Of a stretch of DNA of 64,000 nucleotides, positions 1-9,877 are shown in pieces. Within the stretch, counting starts at the first letter, position 1. Every line of letters begins with the position of its first letter. Position numbers and translations under genes: made by a program. The notes under the pieces are model-generated. The model was not told the DNA's origin and did no database searches. It saw only the letters and a list, made by a program, of their open reading frames with translations. Source of the stretch: Pestalotiopsis fici W106-1 (Eukaryota > Ascomycota > Sordariomycetes > Amphisphaeriales > Sporocadaceae); contig NW_006917092.1 of the NCBI RefSeq assembly GCF_000516985.1, forward strand, positions 2,868,619 to 2,932,618, in the 5' to 3' direction.

Positions 1-1209
1 AGCCATGTGAAGACGCTCGAGTTGCTGGGGTATTCGGCCCTGCTCATCCAAAGATCCTGCGGGGCGCATCCGTACACCTTGTCCAAGTCTAATGCCTGGC
101 GAGATTGTGCTATCAAGTTGGTGACATTCTTGCCATGTTCGGTTGGAAAAGTGGTCTCATTGAGGCCAGTGTGGTATTGTAGACCGAGCAAGTTGTTGTC
201 AATGTAACGCCGCTTGAATGTTGGGGATGCGGCAGAGGAAGTAGCGTCGTTGGATCTCTTCTTGATTCCATCGACAGACATCCAACCAATCGTCTCCATA
301 TATCGACCACTGGCAATAGCATATGCTTTGTCGTCAAACTTGCGAAAGTCTCGAACATGCGCATGTCCACCCAAGATAGCAATGGGGGTGAACCAGTTCT
401 GGTCGCGAATGGCATTGAAGATGAGCTCAAACTCCTTCATCCGCAAGCCAATGTGTCCAGTGACCACGAAGATGTCGGGCTTTTCGCGGATCGCTTCTTG
501 AAACCAGCTTTCCTTGATGGTGTCCTCGACATTTTGAACAACACTATTGTTGGCATTCCTGTCGAAATTGAACAGAAACCCAAATGCAACAACGGTGAGG
601 CCTTGGTTCTTGGTCTTGAACTTTTTGTATCGTTGCGCTTGCGGTATCTGGTTGCCGGTTTGTGGCTCAATGTAGTCGAGGTTCGAAGCGAGGTATGAGT
701 TTCTATAATTGGGGACAGTGACATCGTGCTCGCGCCGCACGGAATCGGCAATGTACAGCTCATGGTTGCCCGTGCATAGAATATCTATGTCCTGCTCTTT
801 GTATATATCGGATGTGTATTTTCCTTTTGGTTTGGATGCATCGTAAAGGCCGTTTCCCTCTATCCGGTCGCCGGTGTCCACGACTATGATGTCGACGCCC
901 TTTTCATCGGCCTTCCTCCGCATGTGATCGGCAAACGAGATATAGTCGCCCCAGTCGGCGGAGTATTGCCCTCTGTCGCACTGCTGTGTCAGTCGCCAAT
1001 CCAGAACCAAGAACAAGCCGAGGCAGTATCGATGCTTACTCTTGCAAGTGGCCTGCATGCCATCCATGAGTATCTGTCGTGTGTAGAAAGTTGATCTGCC
1101 CCCATTCCAAGTCTCTCATCGGGGCGGCGAGTGGCGCTGCAGCTCCAGGCTGTGCTCCGCTAGCAACACCCGCCAGAGAAGCAGCTAAGAATGCTGTTTC
1201 AATAAACAT
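1..1209 (-). CDS. secreted calcineurin-like metallophosphoesterase / 5'-nucleotidase-type protein (YHR202W-like), 3' end cut by window
   Basis: Partial gene. Exon 1 is 1209..1040, intron 1039..973 (GTAAGC..ACAG), exon 2 972..<1; at least 380 residues are present. The N-terminus is a typical signal peptide (Leu/Ala-rich, about 18 residues, ending ASG-A), so the protein enters the secretory or vacuolar route. Metallophosphoesterase motifs appear in order: TTDTHGW (D-x-H), [15 protein letters not shown] (GNHE) and GGHAHVRD. These are the metal ligands of the calcineurin/5'-nucleotidase superfamily. The layout matches the fungal group that includes yeast YHR202W, a vacuolar protein whose substrate is not settled as far as I know. 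It lies head to head with GatA across about 0.7 kb. The missing C-terminus prevents a finer substrate call. Confidence 0.8.
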
Positions 1210-1923
1210 GATGACGACTTGAACATTTATGTGATGGGAAACTGATGAAGAGAGCAGCGTCTGCTCAAACCATGGAGGTAAGAGATAAAAGGGCGGAGGA
1301 GGGAGGTGCTGGCGTCAAGTGACTCGCAACAAGTTGAGGCGGTCGACTGCCGACACACAGCATAGGCACCAACCAGCGAGGATCAGCACGACAATGGGGA
1401 GCTTTTGGGGAGCTTGAGGACCAAACATGTCAGCTGCCTTTCCGTTGCTGGGTACCTGCGTCATACCCGTAACGCTGTGATAAGCCAGATAAGGAAGAGG
1501 CCCCGGTATATTGGACCCCTGGAGGCCTTCAAGGTACTCTGCAGTACGTATTCTTCCATGAGTGACGTTGAATCAACTTTGGTTCCCTTTATACCGAGAC
1601 AGGTTGGCATTATTCATCATGTAGTTCTCGATCAATCCCATAGAAATGCAATCAAGTTTTGCGTCTGTATTTCAATCATATCTGTAGTCCGGGTACACGA
1701 TCATATGTAGCGTTGCCCGTTCCTGTTGTAAGGTACCGTTCAGTACAATTGACAAACCTGGAGCTCCACAGCATTGTGCAGGGCTGTGCCGAAAGCACCT
1801 GGGCAGTCTGGGGCTAGGAGCTACCATTGACTGGTAGCTAAATTCCAGTGCAATCGTACTTGGCGACCACCAAGTAGAAATTCCATTTATTTCCCATATC
1901 GTCACCACCCTTCACGCGGCTAC
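1210..1923. other. divergent intergenic region between the metallophosphoesterase and GatA genes
   Basis: Both flanking genes start from this 714-bp spacer, so it must hold both promoters. I see no convincing coding sequence; the open frames at 1405-1710 and 1672-1908 have no recognisable motif. Confidence 0.5.
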
Positions 1924-3492
1924 ATGTCAATACATGTCAGGCGTTGCCGCTCCAGCATCCCTCGGGGGATCTGCTCGGTCCTTTGGGCCAGCAGGTTAAG
2001 CCAGCGTCAAAGTCTACACACTGGCAACGCCTACATCACGCAAAACCCAGACGAGTCTCTGGAAGCCGCCAAGCGCGACACGCATTTCGCCGTCAAGGAC
2101 AATATTGCTGCTCGAGGATTACCGACAACATGCGCTTCCAACATCCTCGCGGGACAGGAGATCCCCTTCTCCGCAACCATAGTCCAGCAATTGCAGCGCC
2201 GGAATCTGACCGTCATCGGAAAGACCAATATGGACGAGTTTGGCATGGGTACGCATTCGACAGCCTCGGCCGTTGGCCGTGTGTCGAACATCTCGCCGAT
2301 TGAAGAAAGGTCAGCCGGAGGAAGCTCTGGAGGAAGCGCCGTCGCAGTCAGTGCAGGCACCACCGATCTTGCGCTGGGTACGGACACGGGTGGATCGGTC
2401 CGCATGCCGGCCGCTTACACAGAGACGGTTGGATTCAAGCCCTCGTATGGCATGATTTCCAGATGGGGCGTCGTTCCTTATGCCAACTCTCTCGATACGG
2501 TCGGCTTCATTGCCCAGACTGTTGGTGAGATTGAGTCTGTCATTGCGTCTGTTCGTGCAGAACATGACCTACGGGATCCGACGTCTTTGACACAGGCTAC
2601 TCGAGAAAGATGCATGGCCCAAGAAAGACAGGTGCCGCCCAGTGTCGAGCAGCGCAAGGGCGAGTGGCTAAGAGGCTTGACTTTTGGTATTCCCATCGAG
2701 TACAATATCGAGGAACTCGACCCGAGGATCAAGGCCGGATGGATGCAATGCGCGCAAAAGATCCGAGATCTAGGCGGAAGAGTTGTACCCGTCTCATTGC
2801 CCTCGACCAAGAATGCTCTTTCTGCTTATTATGTAATTGCACCGGCAGAGGCAGCCTCCAATCTGTCAAAATATGACGGGATTCGTTACGGAAAACGAGC
2901 AGAAGGCGCAACTACGGATGCTCTGGACGGTGTCTTGTACGCGAAAACAAGAGGGAATGGCTTTGGTCCAGAGGTAAAACGTCGAGTCCTCCTTGGCTCG
3001 TATACCTTGAGCTCGAAAGCAATCGACAATTACTTTATCCAGGCTCAGAAAGTGCGACAACTGGTGCGAAAGGACTTTGACCGGGTCTTCAAGCTATCTA
3101 ACCCACTGTGCGATGAGGCACCGTTCGACCTAAGCGAAATGGATGAGTCAATAAGCCTGGAGAATAAGCTTGGCCCTACGCAGGTTGATTTCATTATTTC
3201 ACCGACGGCTCCCACTCCTCCTCCCAGATTAGAGGACGTAGCCAAGCAGACCCCACTGGACTCGTACATGAACGATGTCTTCACGGTTCCAGCCAGTCTC
3301 GCAGGTCTTCCTGCGATTAGTATACCAATGGATATACCCGTCGACACTACGAGTGAGGAGGAAAAGCTCCTCAATTTTGGAGGTCTGCAAATCATCGGGC
3401 AATTCTGGGACGATATGACATTGCTTGCTGTTGCTCAAGGACTGTCCCCAGAAATATCTTCACGAGTAGCAAACGTGACAAAAGAGTTGTAA
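1924..3492 (+). CDS. HER2: glutamyl-tRNA(Gln) amidotransferase subunit A, mitochondrial (GatA/Her2)
   Basis: Intronless, 522 residues. This is an amidase-signature enzyme that releases ammonia from glutamine so the GatFAB-type complex can convert Glu-tRNA(Gln) to Gln-tRNA(Gln) in mitochondria. The Ser-cis-Ser-Lys triad is visible: Lys58 in FAVKDNIAARG, the cis-Ser in GGSSGGS near 132-138, and the nucleophile Ser158 in GTDTGGSVRMP. The first 35 or so residues are rich in Arg and Ser and almost free of acids, as expected of a mitochondrial presequence. Length is normal for the fungal family. The first ATG of the frame was taken as the start; a slightly later start cannot be excluded. Confidence 0.93.
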   Translation: MSIHVRRCRSSIPRGICSVLWASRLSQRQSLHTGNAYITQNPDESLEAAKRDTHFAVKDNIAARGLPTTCASNILAGQEIPFSATIVQQLQRRNLTVIGKTNMDEFGMGTHSTASAVGRVSNISPIEERSAGGSSGGSAVAVSAGTTDLALGTDTGGSVRMPAAYTETVGFKPSYGMISRWGVVPYANSLDTVGFIAQTVGEIESVIASVRAEHDLRDPTSLTQATRERCMAQERQVPPSVEQRKGEWLRGLTFGIPIEYNIEELDPRIKAGWMQCAQKIRDLGGRVVPVSLPSTKNALSAYYVIAPAEAASNLSKYDGIRYGKRAEGATTDALDGVLYAKTRGNGFGPEVKRRVLLGSYTLSSKAIDNYFIQAQKVRQLVRKDFDRVFKLSNPLCDEAPFDLSEMDESISLENKLGPTQVDFIISPTAPTPPPRLEDVAKQTPLDSYMNDVFTVPASLAGLPAISIPMDIPVDTTSEEEKLLNFGGLQIIGQFWDDMTLLAVAQGLSPEISSRVANVTKEL

Positions 3493-3581
3493 ATATGCTG
3501 TAAAATAGAAATCAAGCGATTGGGTATCATTACGGGAGCCCTGATTTTGTAAATGGAGTAGACTGCATGAAACACTTCCGA

Positions 3582-4460
3582 TTATCTGCTTCCGTCTCGT
3601 CTCGAATCAGGGGATCGACTCCGAGGATATGACCTTGACTGTGATCTGGAGCTTCTGCGTTTTGTGCGTTCGTCAACATCCATTCGATCGTCCCTGTCGC
3701 CACTGTATGACCGCCTCCTATTGCTGTCTCTGCTTCTGCTGCGAGATCTCGACCTGCTGCGAGGCTCTACCTCTTCCACCTCACCCTCATCGCTGGCTCC
3801 ATTTTCACCACTGTCTGCTTGCCCCTCTTCCCCATTTTCCTGGTCCAGCTCGTCCAAGAGATCTTCAATATCACCTAGCGGACTGACTCTCGGCTCCAAC
3901 TTTTCCAAATCTTCCAGCAGCTCCCTCTTGGTCAGCTGCCACAATGTCGTACCGCAGACCCGGTCCTTGGTGAGCAGGTCGTCGACAAACTGGTCGACAA
4001 AAGTGAGGGTAGTTCCCTGGGCGCCCTTGCGACGAAGCTTCCTCCGGTCCTCGAGGAATGGCTCGAGGGTCTTGTACACATCCTCGCTGCGACGAGTAAG
4101 GCGGATATAAAAGGCAGCCAGGGCGCGGAGGTACTTGAAGCGCTCGCCACCAAAACTCAAGTATTCGCCCAGCACATCGTCCCCGGGGCCGAGCTGCAGC
4201 AGCTTGAACAGCAGACACAGAAACGGCGTCGGTTTCTGCGAGGAGCCGTACGTGCCGCCCACAAAGGTGACGTGCGACACTACCCTGTCCACAATGTCGG
4301 CCTCGTTGAGTCCGAAACACGCGTCTTTAAAGTAGAAGCTGTCGATTATGCGCTCAATCATGGCCTTTTCCAGCAGCGTTGCTGGGTTCATGCCGTTGGG
4401 GCATAGTGGCGCCGAGTGCCGCTCGTCGAGGAAGCGCGAGGGGTCGGCGCGGTGCGTCAT
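3582..4460 (-). CDS. PRP38: pre-mRNA-splicing factor Prp38
   Basis: Intronless, 292 residues. The N-terminal 185 or so residues are the PRP38 domain (NPATLLEKAMIERI, FVGGTYGSSQKPTPFLCLLF, YLRALAAFYIRLT, ending with RVCGTTLWQLTKRE). Prp38 is the tri-snRNP component needed for spliceosome activation and U4/U6 unwinding. After an acidic linker (DLLDELDQENGEEG) comes an RS-rich tail of RS dipeptides, absent from the shorter yeast protein but usual in filamentous fungi and animals, suggesting SR-type phosphorylation. It sits 835 bp downstream of ISY1 on the same strand, so two spliceosome genes are neighbours. The long plus-strand frame at 3664-4110 is only the antisense of the RS tail. Confidence 0.95.
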   Translation of the reverse strand: MTHRADPSRFLDERHSAPLCPNGMNPATLLEKAMIERIIDSFYFKDACFGLNEADIVDRVVSHVTFVGGTYGSSQKPTPFLCLLFKLLQLGPGDDVLGEYLSFGGERFKYLRALAAFYIRLTRRSEDVYKTLEPFLEDRRKLRRKGAQGTTLTFVDQFVDDLLTKDRVCGTTLWQLTKRELLEDLEKLEPRVSPLGDIEDLLDELDQENGEEGQADSGENGASDEGEVEEVEPRSRSRSRSRSRDSNRRRSYSGDRDDRMDVDERTKRRSSRSQSRSYPRSRSPDSRRDGSR

Positions 4461-5294
4461 GGTATCTTGTCTGCCTTGTATATCGGTTGTCGACTTGTTC
4501 GGTATATGTGGTGTTTTGGCTGTTGAAGAAGTATCTTGTGTGTATTTTGAAGTCGCTCGTATTATGGTGGGGTGGGAAATGCTCCCAAGGTTCGAGGCTC
4601 AGTCAAATGTCAATGGTCAAATGGAAGCTGGAGCTCACCACGATCAGTGAGTGGTGCTCCAACTTTTTGGCGTTGCGGGCGCTATCGATAGCTGAAGCCA
4701 GGATGCCGACCAGAGGTCTGGGCAGCTATAGCATTAGCGGGTCCTCAGCTCTATTGCCCTGAAACTCAGCTTGTCATTTACCATGCTTGATGTTCCAGTT
4801 GCTGCTATGGTGCGTGAAGATATTAAATTCATGTCAAGTGCAGTGTTTACTTTCAAGCTCATAAACAACAAAAAGAAAGTCGCTGCACTTGAATTTCCGA
4901 GATACAGGTTCGACTTTATTTTGGGGGGAAAGTCCTTCAAATCGAACGACAAGCAAGCTGGTTCCAACATGATATATGAAGAAAGAACATGTTGAAATTC
5001 GCCAACATGGGATTAGCATGGTCACAGAATCGTCAATATGTCCCATCAGACGCCACGCCTGCTTGAGGAAAGCGTTCTAAAGGAATTTTTCTTGTTAACG
5101 GGATCCGAGGGGAAAAGATGTCTTAATCGTGAGTTCCCTCCTCGAATTAATATAGCATTACACAGGTCAACGCCTAAACGCCAGGAAACCTTGCCCAACC
5201 CCATGAATTCTTGTCCAATGCGCAAAACAATCGAGTCCGCGACCTGCCAACGAGAAATTGATGTTATGATAAAAGGACCAAAATGCCGCGCCAA
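4461..5294. other. intergenic region between PRP38 and ISY1
   Basis: This holds the PRP38 promoter (minus strand, from 4460 upward) and the ISY1 3' region. No coding sequence or repeat is evident. The open frames across it lack motifs and codon bias. Confidence 0.4.
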
Positions 5295-6092
5295 TCATTG
5301 GAGTGAATCAAGCAACCTCTTGCGTCTCCTGTCCATCAATTCTTCCTGAACTTCTTCGAGCGTCGGCAGTTCCCAGGCTTTACCGTCACCACTGTCTCCA
5401 GGAAGAGGCTCCCAATCTGGCGGCGCCGTGCCTTTTCCTCCTTGCTTCTTGAGTGCCTCGAGTGCGGCTTCCTCCTTTTGCCTCTCGTATTCGAGCAGAG
5501 CCTCGTCCTCTTCGTCTGGCGCATAACCATAATATTTTGCGTCAACGGCCTTTCTCAAGTCGTCCCTCGTTTCCAGTGGTTTTTCGTCCTTGTCTTTGTG
5601 TTTTGCCGCTTCGAATAGCTCTTTTACTCCGGGTAACTCTCGCGCTCGCCCAAAATACCTATACCCTTTCCCGCCGCCTGGTATCTCTTTGCCGCTTTCG
5701 TCGTACACTTTCCCGCCGCCTCTCATGTAATTTGGACCGCCTAAATTCCGTATCTGTACTTCCCACATGTGTTTTTCTCGCATCAATTTGTTGATCTCGT
5801 CGTTGACATCGCGGATCTGGTAGTCGCTAAGGGCGGGATCCTGGATCTTGGAAACCTTGCGGCTAATCTCCTTGAGGGTTTGGCCTCGCCATTTCTCGCA
5901 AGAGGGTATCGAGTCGACCTCGGTGATGATCTTGGGTCGCCGCGTGCGTCCGGCATCTATGATTCCCAAGTCTGCTGCTTGCGCTTCGCGGAAGCGAAAC
6001 AGCATAGACTGGGCCTTTTCGCTGTTTCGGGCCTTGAGGGATCGCGGTCAGCTGGCTGCAATACAAGGGTTGGGGCCGATACGACATACCAT
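5295..6092 (-). CDS. ISY1: pre-mRNA-splicing factor Isy1 (NineTeen complex), start codon alone in exon 1
   Basis: 246 residues after splicing. Exon 1 codes only the ATG (6092..6090). The intron is 6089..6033 (GTATGT..CTCAAG, 57 nt) and exon 2 is 6032..5295. Splicing restores the conserved N-terminus MARNSEKAQSMLFRFREAQ; an unspliced start would begin ten residues later at MLFRF. Further family signatures are PSCEKWRGQTLKEISRKV, QIRDVNDEINKLMREK and RNLGGPNYMRGGGKV, then a C-terminal block rich in Lys and Glu. Isy1 belongs to the Prp19-associated (NTC) complex that stabilises the catalytic spliceosome. The splice acceptor is AAG rather than the more common CAG/TAG. The reconstruction rests on the family N-terminus and a clean phase. 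Confidence 0.92.
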
Positions 6093-7669
6093 TTTGAAGA
6101 AGATATTAGAGAACTACCGAGTGTCAACTTGTCCTTCTCTGCCAGCGCACAATGTCTTGGTCGTGTAATGTTTGCTGGTCCGCGAACACGGAGGATAGCT
6201 CTCAACGATCCGAGGGGAAACTTTCTTTTGCAGCTCAGCCTGCAACAGAGCTTAGGGAGTGGGGCGCGCAAAAGCCATGGGCAGCGGCCGCTGCTTGTAG
6301 TGGATTGCGCCGCCAATCAGAGACCTGTCAGCATTTATTGGCGTCAACTGCCCGCAAACCCCAAGGCTGTTTCAGTTCCTTCCCTTGGACCCTGACGTCC
6401 CTGATAAAGCACGACGCGTGACGAGAACACCGTCGTTCAAAATTTCCAACGCGCGCCTATGTACAAACCAAATCGCCGCTTTGTGGACCACGATGTCTTC
6501 CTTTTGAGGCGATGGGAACGCTTTCTACTCCTTCTTGTACGCCCAAAGTGCTCAATTATGCAGCAATTACGCGTTTGCAAGCAATGCGCTTCAGCTAAGA
6601 TGGCCGCGTATCAGGCAGACTCTCTATGGATCATCACAAGTGTGGCCACCATAAGATCTCGTCAGCCTGTGGTAGGTACGAAGACCGACTGGAACAAGAT
6701 CTGGTCATTCCTTATGTTATTTTCTTTGCTCCATCACGAACTACACTCTTCTCCTTCTGCATAATCCCTTTACTTCCCGGAGCCTGCAATGATGAGATCT
6801 CATACAAATTTACACATTTTCTGAGTCTGCAGCCTTTTAGGCCCAGTAGACATATGATCATCTTCCTCAGAACAGAGATCTGAGCAGGACCTTCATATTT
6901 TCAATAATACGATACTGTCTGTCCATCTCCATTCTCCGCCACAAAGACCGTGCGTCTGGCTTGAATGCCACCCGCCGACAATGACGACAAATATTGCACA
7001 TATCCCGAGGTCAGCTCTGTCAAAAGCTGTCCGGTGAGGCTTGTAATTATAGTTTTCAATCGGAGTCGGCGGCGATGCACTGTGTTTGGTTGGGGCCAGT
7101 GGTCCTGAGCGGCACTGTCGTATCGTTGTCTATATGTTGACACTACAAACACATTTTCTTGCTCATACTCAGATCGACAAGATACCCGGTGATGACTTAA
7201 ATCCAATAAGCCAAAATTGCAGACAGCCGCCCGCGGTGACGCGAGGAAGGTTGTCAGTGAGAACTAGGAGAGCTAATCTGAGGGTATTATCTTGTCCATC
7301 TCGTCTTTCCTATATTCATACATGAACAACAGTATGTGTGCTCTATCTGGGGTGTCTACATGACCTCTGAGTCATCTGGTTCGCTATAGAAACGGTAAGC
7401 AGCCACCACCTCGCCTGTTGGCGATTAGCGAACGGCTAGGCATCCTCCAATACGCCGTTCTCGGCTTTTCATCTATCTTGGGACAATACTCCTTCTTCGA
7501 CGTGCAATCCGATCATTGCATCTTATCTGATGCTTACCCCCAATACTGCGGTCTTACGAGTTCAGCGTGCACCTACTTATAATCAAGATTGGCGCTTCAA
7601 AAGAGAAACAATTCAGGACTTGACTACACACCATTGTTTTGAGTCATCCCTTGACTATCTACCGTCAGT
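6093..7669. other. intergenic region between ISY1 and a GNAT gene
   Basis: This divergent spacer of nearly 1.6 kb carries the ISY1 and acetyltransferase promoters. The only protein-like patch is on the minus strand at 6901-7060, where a frame ends in a composition typical of a real C-terminus (AGGIQARRTVFVAENGDG). It lacks a sensible 5' part and I could not assign it; it may be a decayed remnant. Confidence 0.35.
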
Positions 7670-8358
7670 ATGGGCACTGAAGCCGAGTTGGCAACCTTCA
7701 AATCACCGCATGGTGTTATCATCAAGACCCAGAGGCTCAAGCTACGGCCAGTGTATCCATTGACAGACATTCATGTCATCCACCGAATGCGAAGAAATCC
7801 AAATGCAATGAAATTCATGTAGCTATTGCAGACCCCAAGACTTATTTAGGCCAGTATCTAACGCCTATCAGGTCCACCGGTGTCGAGATAGAAGATGACC
7901 CTTTTAAAAGCGTCAGCTTCGACCGGATGAGGATAATGACAGCACCTGGGAGCTTCTCCTTCGCCGTAGAGCTCTTGCTGAGCGATGGGCAAACTTCGGG
8001 TGATATCATTGGCATCATCGGCCTCTTTCGCCCGCCAGCTTGTGGGTATCTTTTTGATGAGCCGTACTGGGGCAAAGGATATGCGACCGAAGCAGTTGAG
8101 GGTTTTGCACGGGGCTACTTTGAGCACTTCCCTGAAGGTGTGCCGGGCTTGGATCCCGCCAACCGCAACATTCTTCTGGCTTATGTCTACGAGGGCAATC
8201 ATGCCAGCGAAAAGGTACTGAAGAAGGCTGGGTTCCGAGAGATCAGAAAGGAGGTTGGCGAAGCCCACACTGGTGAGCCCGTTACTGCTACCGTCTTTAT
8301 GATTGAGAGGCCTGAAAAAGTGCCCGTTCCTGCTGAAGTTGCTGGTTTGCCTACATAG
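7670..8358 (+). CDS. GNAT-family N-acetyltransferase (RimJ/RimL-like, cytosolic)
   Basis: 211 residues from two exons, 7670..7818 and 7872..8358. The 53-nt intron has an unusual GTAGCT donor but a perfect CTAAC branch site 10 nt before CAG, and its length resolves the frame change exactly. The N-terminal segment TQRLKLRPV..TDIHVIHRMR is the usual opening of RimJ/RimL-type acetyltransferases. The acetyl-CoA-binding motif A region is PYWGKGYATEAVEGFARGYF, followed by NHASEKVLKKAGFREI (motif B, 'N..S..vleK.GF'). It should acetylate a small-molecule or peptide amine with acetyl-CoA; the substrate is unknown. No signal peptide. It is transcribed divergently from ISY1. Confidence 0.85.
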
Positions 8359-8620
8359 CTCTCGAGTCTATGATATTGTGATTAGTGTTATTACACGTAG
8401 TAGATGCGAGTCAACGTCCTTGCATGAAAGAGAAGTAGTGGCACATTTTATTGTGGCATTCAATTGTTATTATTATGTATAGCTTCTACCAGAGTGTGTC
8501 CCACGAAAAGGGCGATTGTTCGGCTCTAGATGCCTTGACCATGAGATGCTTACCTACCTTGTTTCCTATCTTGGGCGCAATTCTATACAACTCACCTGGA
8601 ACCCATAGAAGAGAGCGCCA

Positions 8621-9208
8621 TCAGAGCTTGCGCGCCTTGGCCTGTAGATTCTTCTTCATGACCATTTGCAGCACAGGAGAGGCCAACGGGCGTTGATAAG
8701 GAGCCAATGGTAGGTTACTCACCGGCTCGGCGGCCTGTCCTGCTTCATCTTTCTCGTCGCGTTCACTGTCTCCTGCCCCGGTGCACCAGCCCAGCGGCGA
8801 AGTCCACTTGCACATGTGGGCTGCGTGCTGCCGTTTGCAACCTAGAGTGCAAAACTTCCACATGTATATCAACATGATGTCGTCTCCCTCTGAGCCATTG
8901 TTTTCTTGCTTTCCCTCGCCCCCAGCCTCTTCTTGGTCGCCGTCCTTGTCTTTGGCGCCATCAAGCCCCGGGCCACCATCGCGACAAAGCTGCCGCATCT
9001 TGCACCTGGCAATATTGGAGGCTCTTAGAGGCTTGTCCAGGTGCTGGGTATGCCTGTTCCTCTCCACATTGCGCTCCTGAGCTTTTAGGCACATGAACCC
9101 CGACGTGTTGATCTGCCCGGTGAAGGGATCGGTCTTGCCCGGCGCCACGACGTTGGACACGAAACCGCATCGCCGGCATGCGTCTGCATTCCAATAGTTC
9201 TTGCACAT
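8621..9208 (-). CDS. small Cys-containing hypothetical protein
   Basis: 195-residue open frame without introns that I do not recognise. It opens with MCKNYWNADACRRCGFVSNV, a C-x8-C-x2-C arrangement. Cys pairs recur at FMCLK, ARCKMRQLC, FCTLGCKRQHAAHMC and GWCTG, which could bind zinc, but no classical finger is spelled out. The middle (about 85-115) is a low-complexity acidic and Gly segment rich in D, E, G and K, probably disordered. There is no signal peptide or membrane segment. It converges on the GNAT gene about 260 bp away. The even spacing of cysteines and the codon pattern favour a real gene, but the start and function are uncertain. Confidence 0.5.
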   Translation of the reverse strand: MCKNYWNADACRRCGFVSNVVAPGKTDPFTGQINTSGFMCLKAQERNVERNRHTQHLDKPLRASNIARCKMRQLCRDGGPGLDGAKDKDGDQEEAGGEGKQENNGSEGDDIMLIYMWKFCTLGCKRQHAAHMCKWTSPLGWCTGAGDSERDEKDEAGQAAEPVSNLPLAPYQRPLASPVLQMVMKKNLQAKARKL

Positions 9209-9877
9209 TGCCTGGGGTCAGTGTCAAGCGTTGGTGTCTGCGTCAACCTCTCGAATGAGTTGAGAAGCGACGTCCTGGTTTATATATTTGTGATTACTTG
9301 GCTCTCCATTTTTCAATGTACGGCGAGAAGAATGGCCTTTTAATACTTATGGGACGACAAGACCATTATACTATTGTCCTAGCTATCTAATCACTTAAGT
9401 GCATTGTTGGCCCCAATTGTTATGCTTCTTTTGTTCACTTGGGGGTGATCTTGTCCAAATCCTCTTTCAACGTAGACAAAGCCACTCTTTTGAATCTTGG
9501 ATTTTACGCAAGGCCTGTGTTCACTGATCAGGCACAGATACAACAGATAGAAAAAGAGGATTAGTTATTGGTTTTTCAACTCAATCGGAGTGAATTGCGA
9601 ATTACTTCAGTCGCTTGCAAATATAGTATTAACTGGTGATGCACTGCGCGTTCCTCGCTTTCTTGACCTCTCTATATGATGCAAATTTAAAGACATCTTC
9701 AGCGTAGGCTTTTGCATCTATATTCAACAAGCACAGCTTGTGAATGAATGGGATAGTCAATTCCATGCGATCGACGAGCAGAATGCTCACAGACTCTGTT
9801 CTGAGATCATAAGCGATCATCAGCCTTTAGTCTCCCCATTTCCTGGTGCTCTTACACCCAAGATCAATTCTACCACT
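9209..9877. other. AT-richer intergenic region downstream of the NACHT gene
   Basis: This holds the promoter of the small Cys protein and the 3' flank of the NACHT gene. I see no coding sequence or repeat. Confidence 0.35.

Noticed and set aside
3664..4110. 148-codon plus-strand frame over PRP38
   Set aside because: Antisense of the RS-rich tail and PRP38 domain; Ser/Leu-rich composition is the mirror of RS coding.
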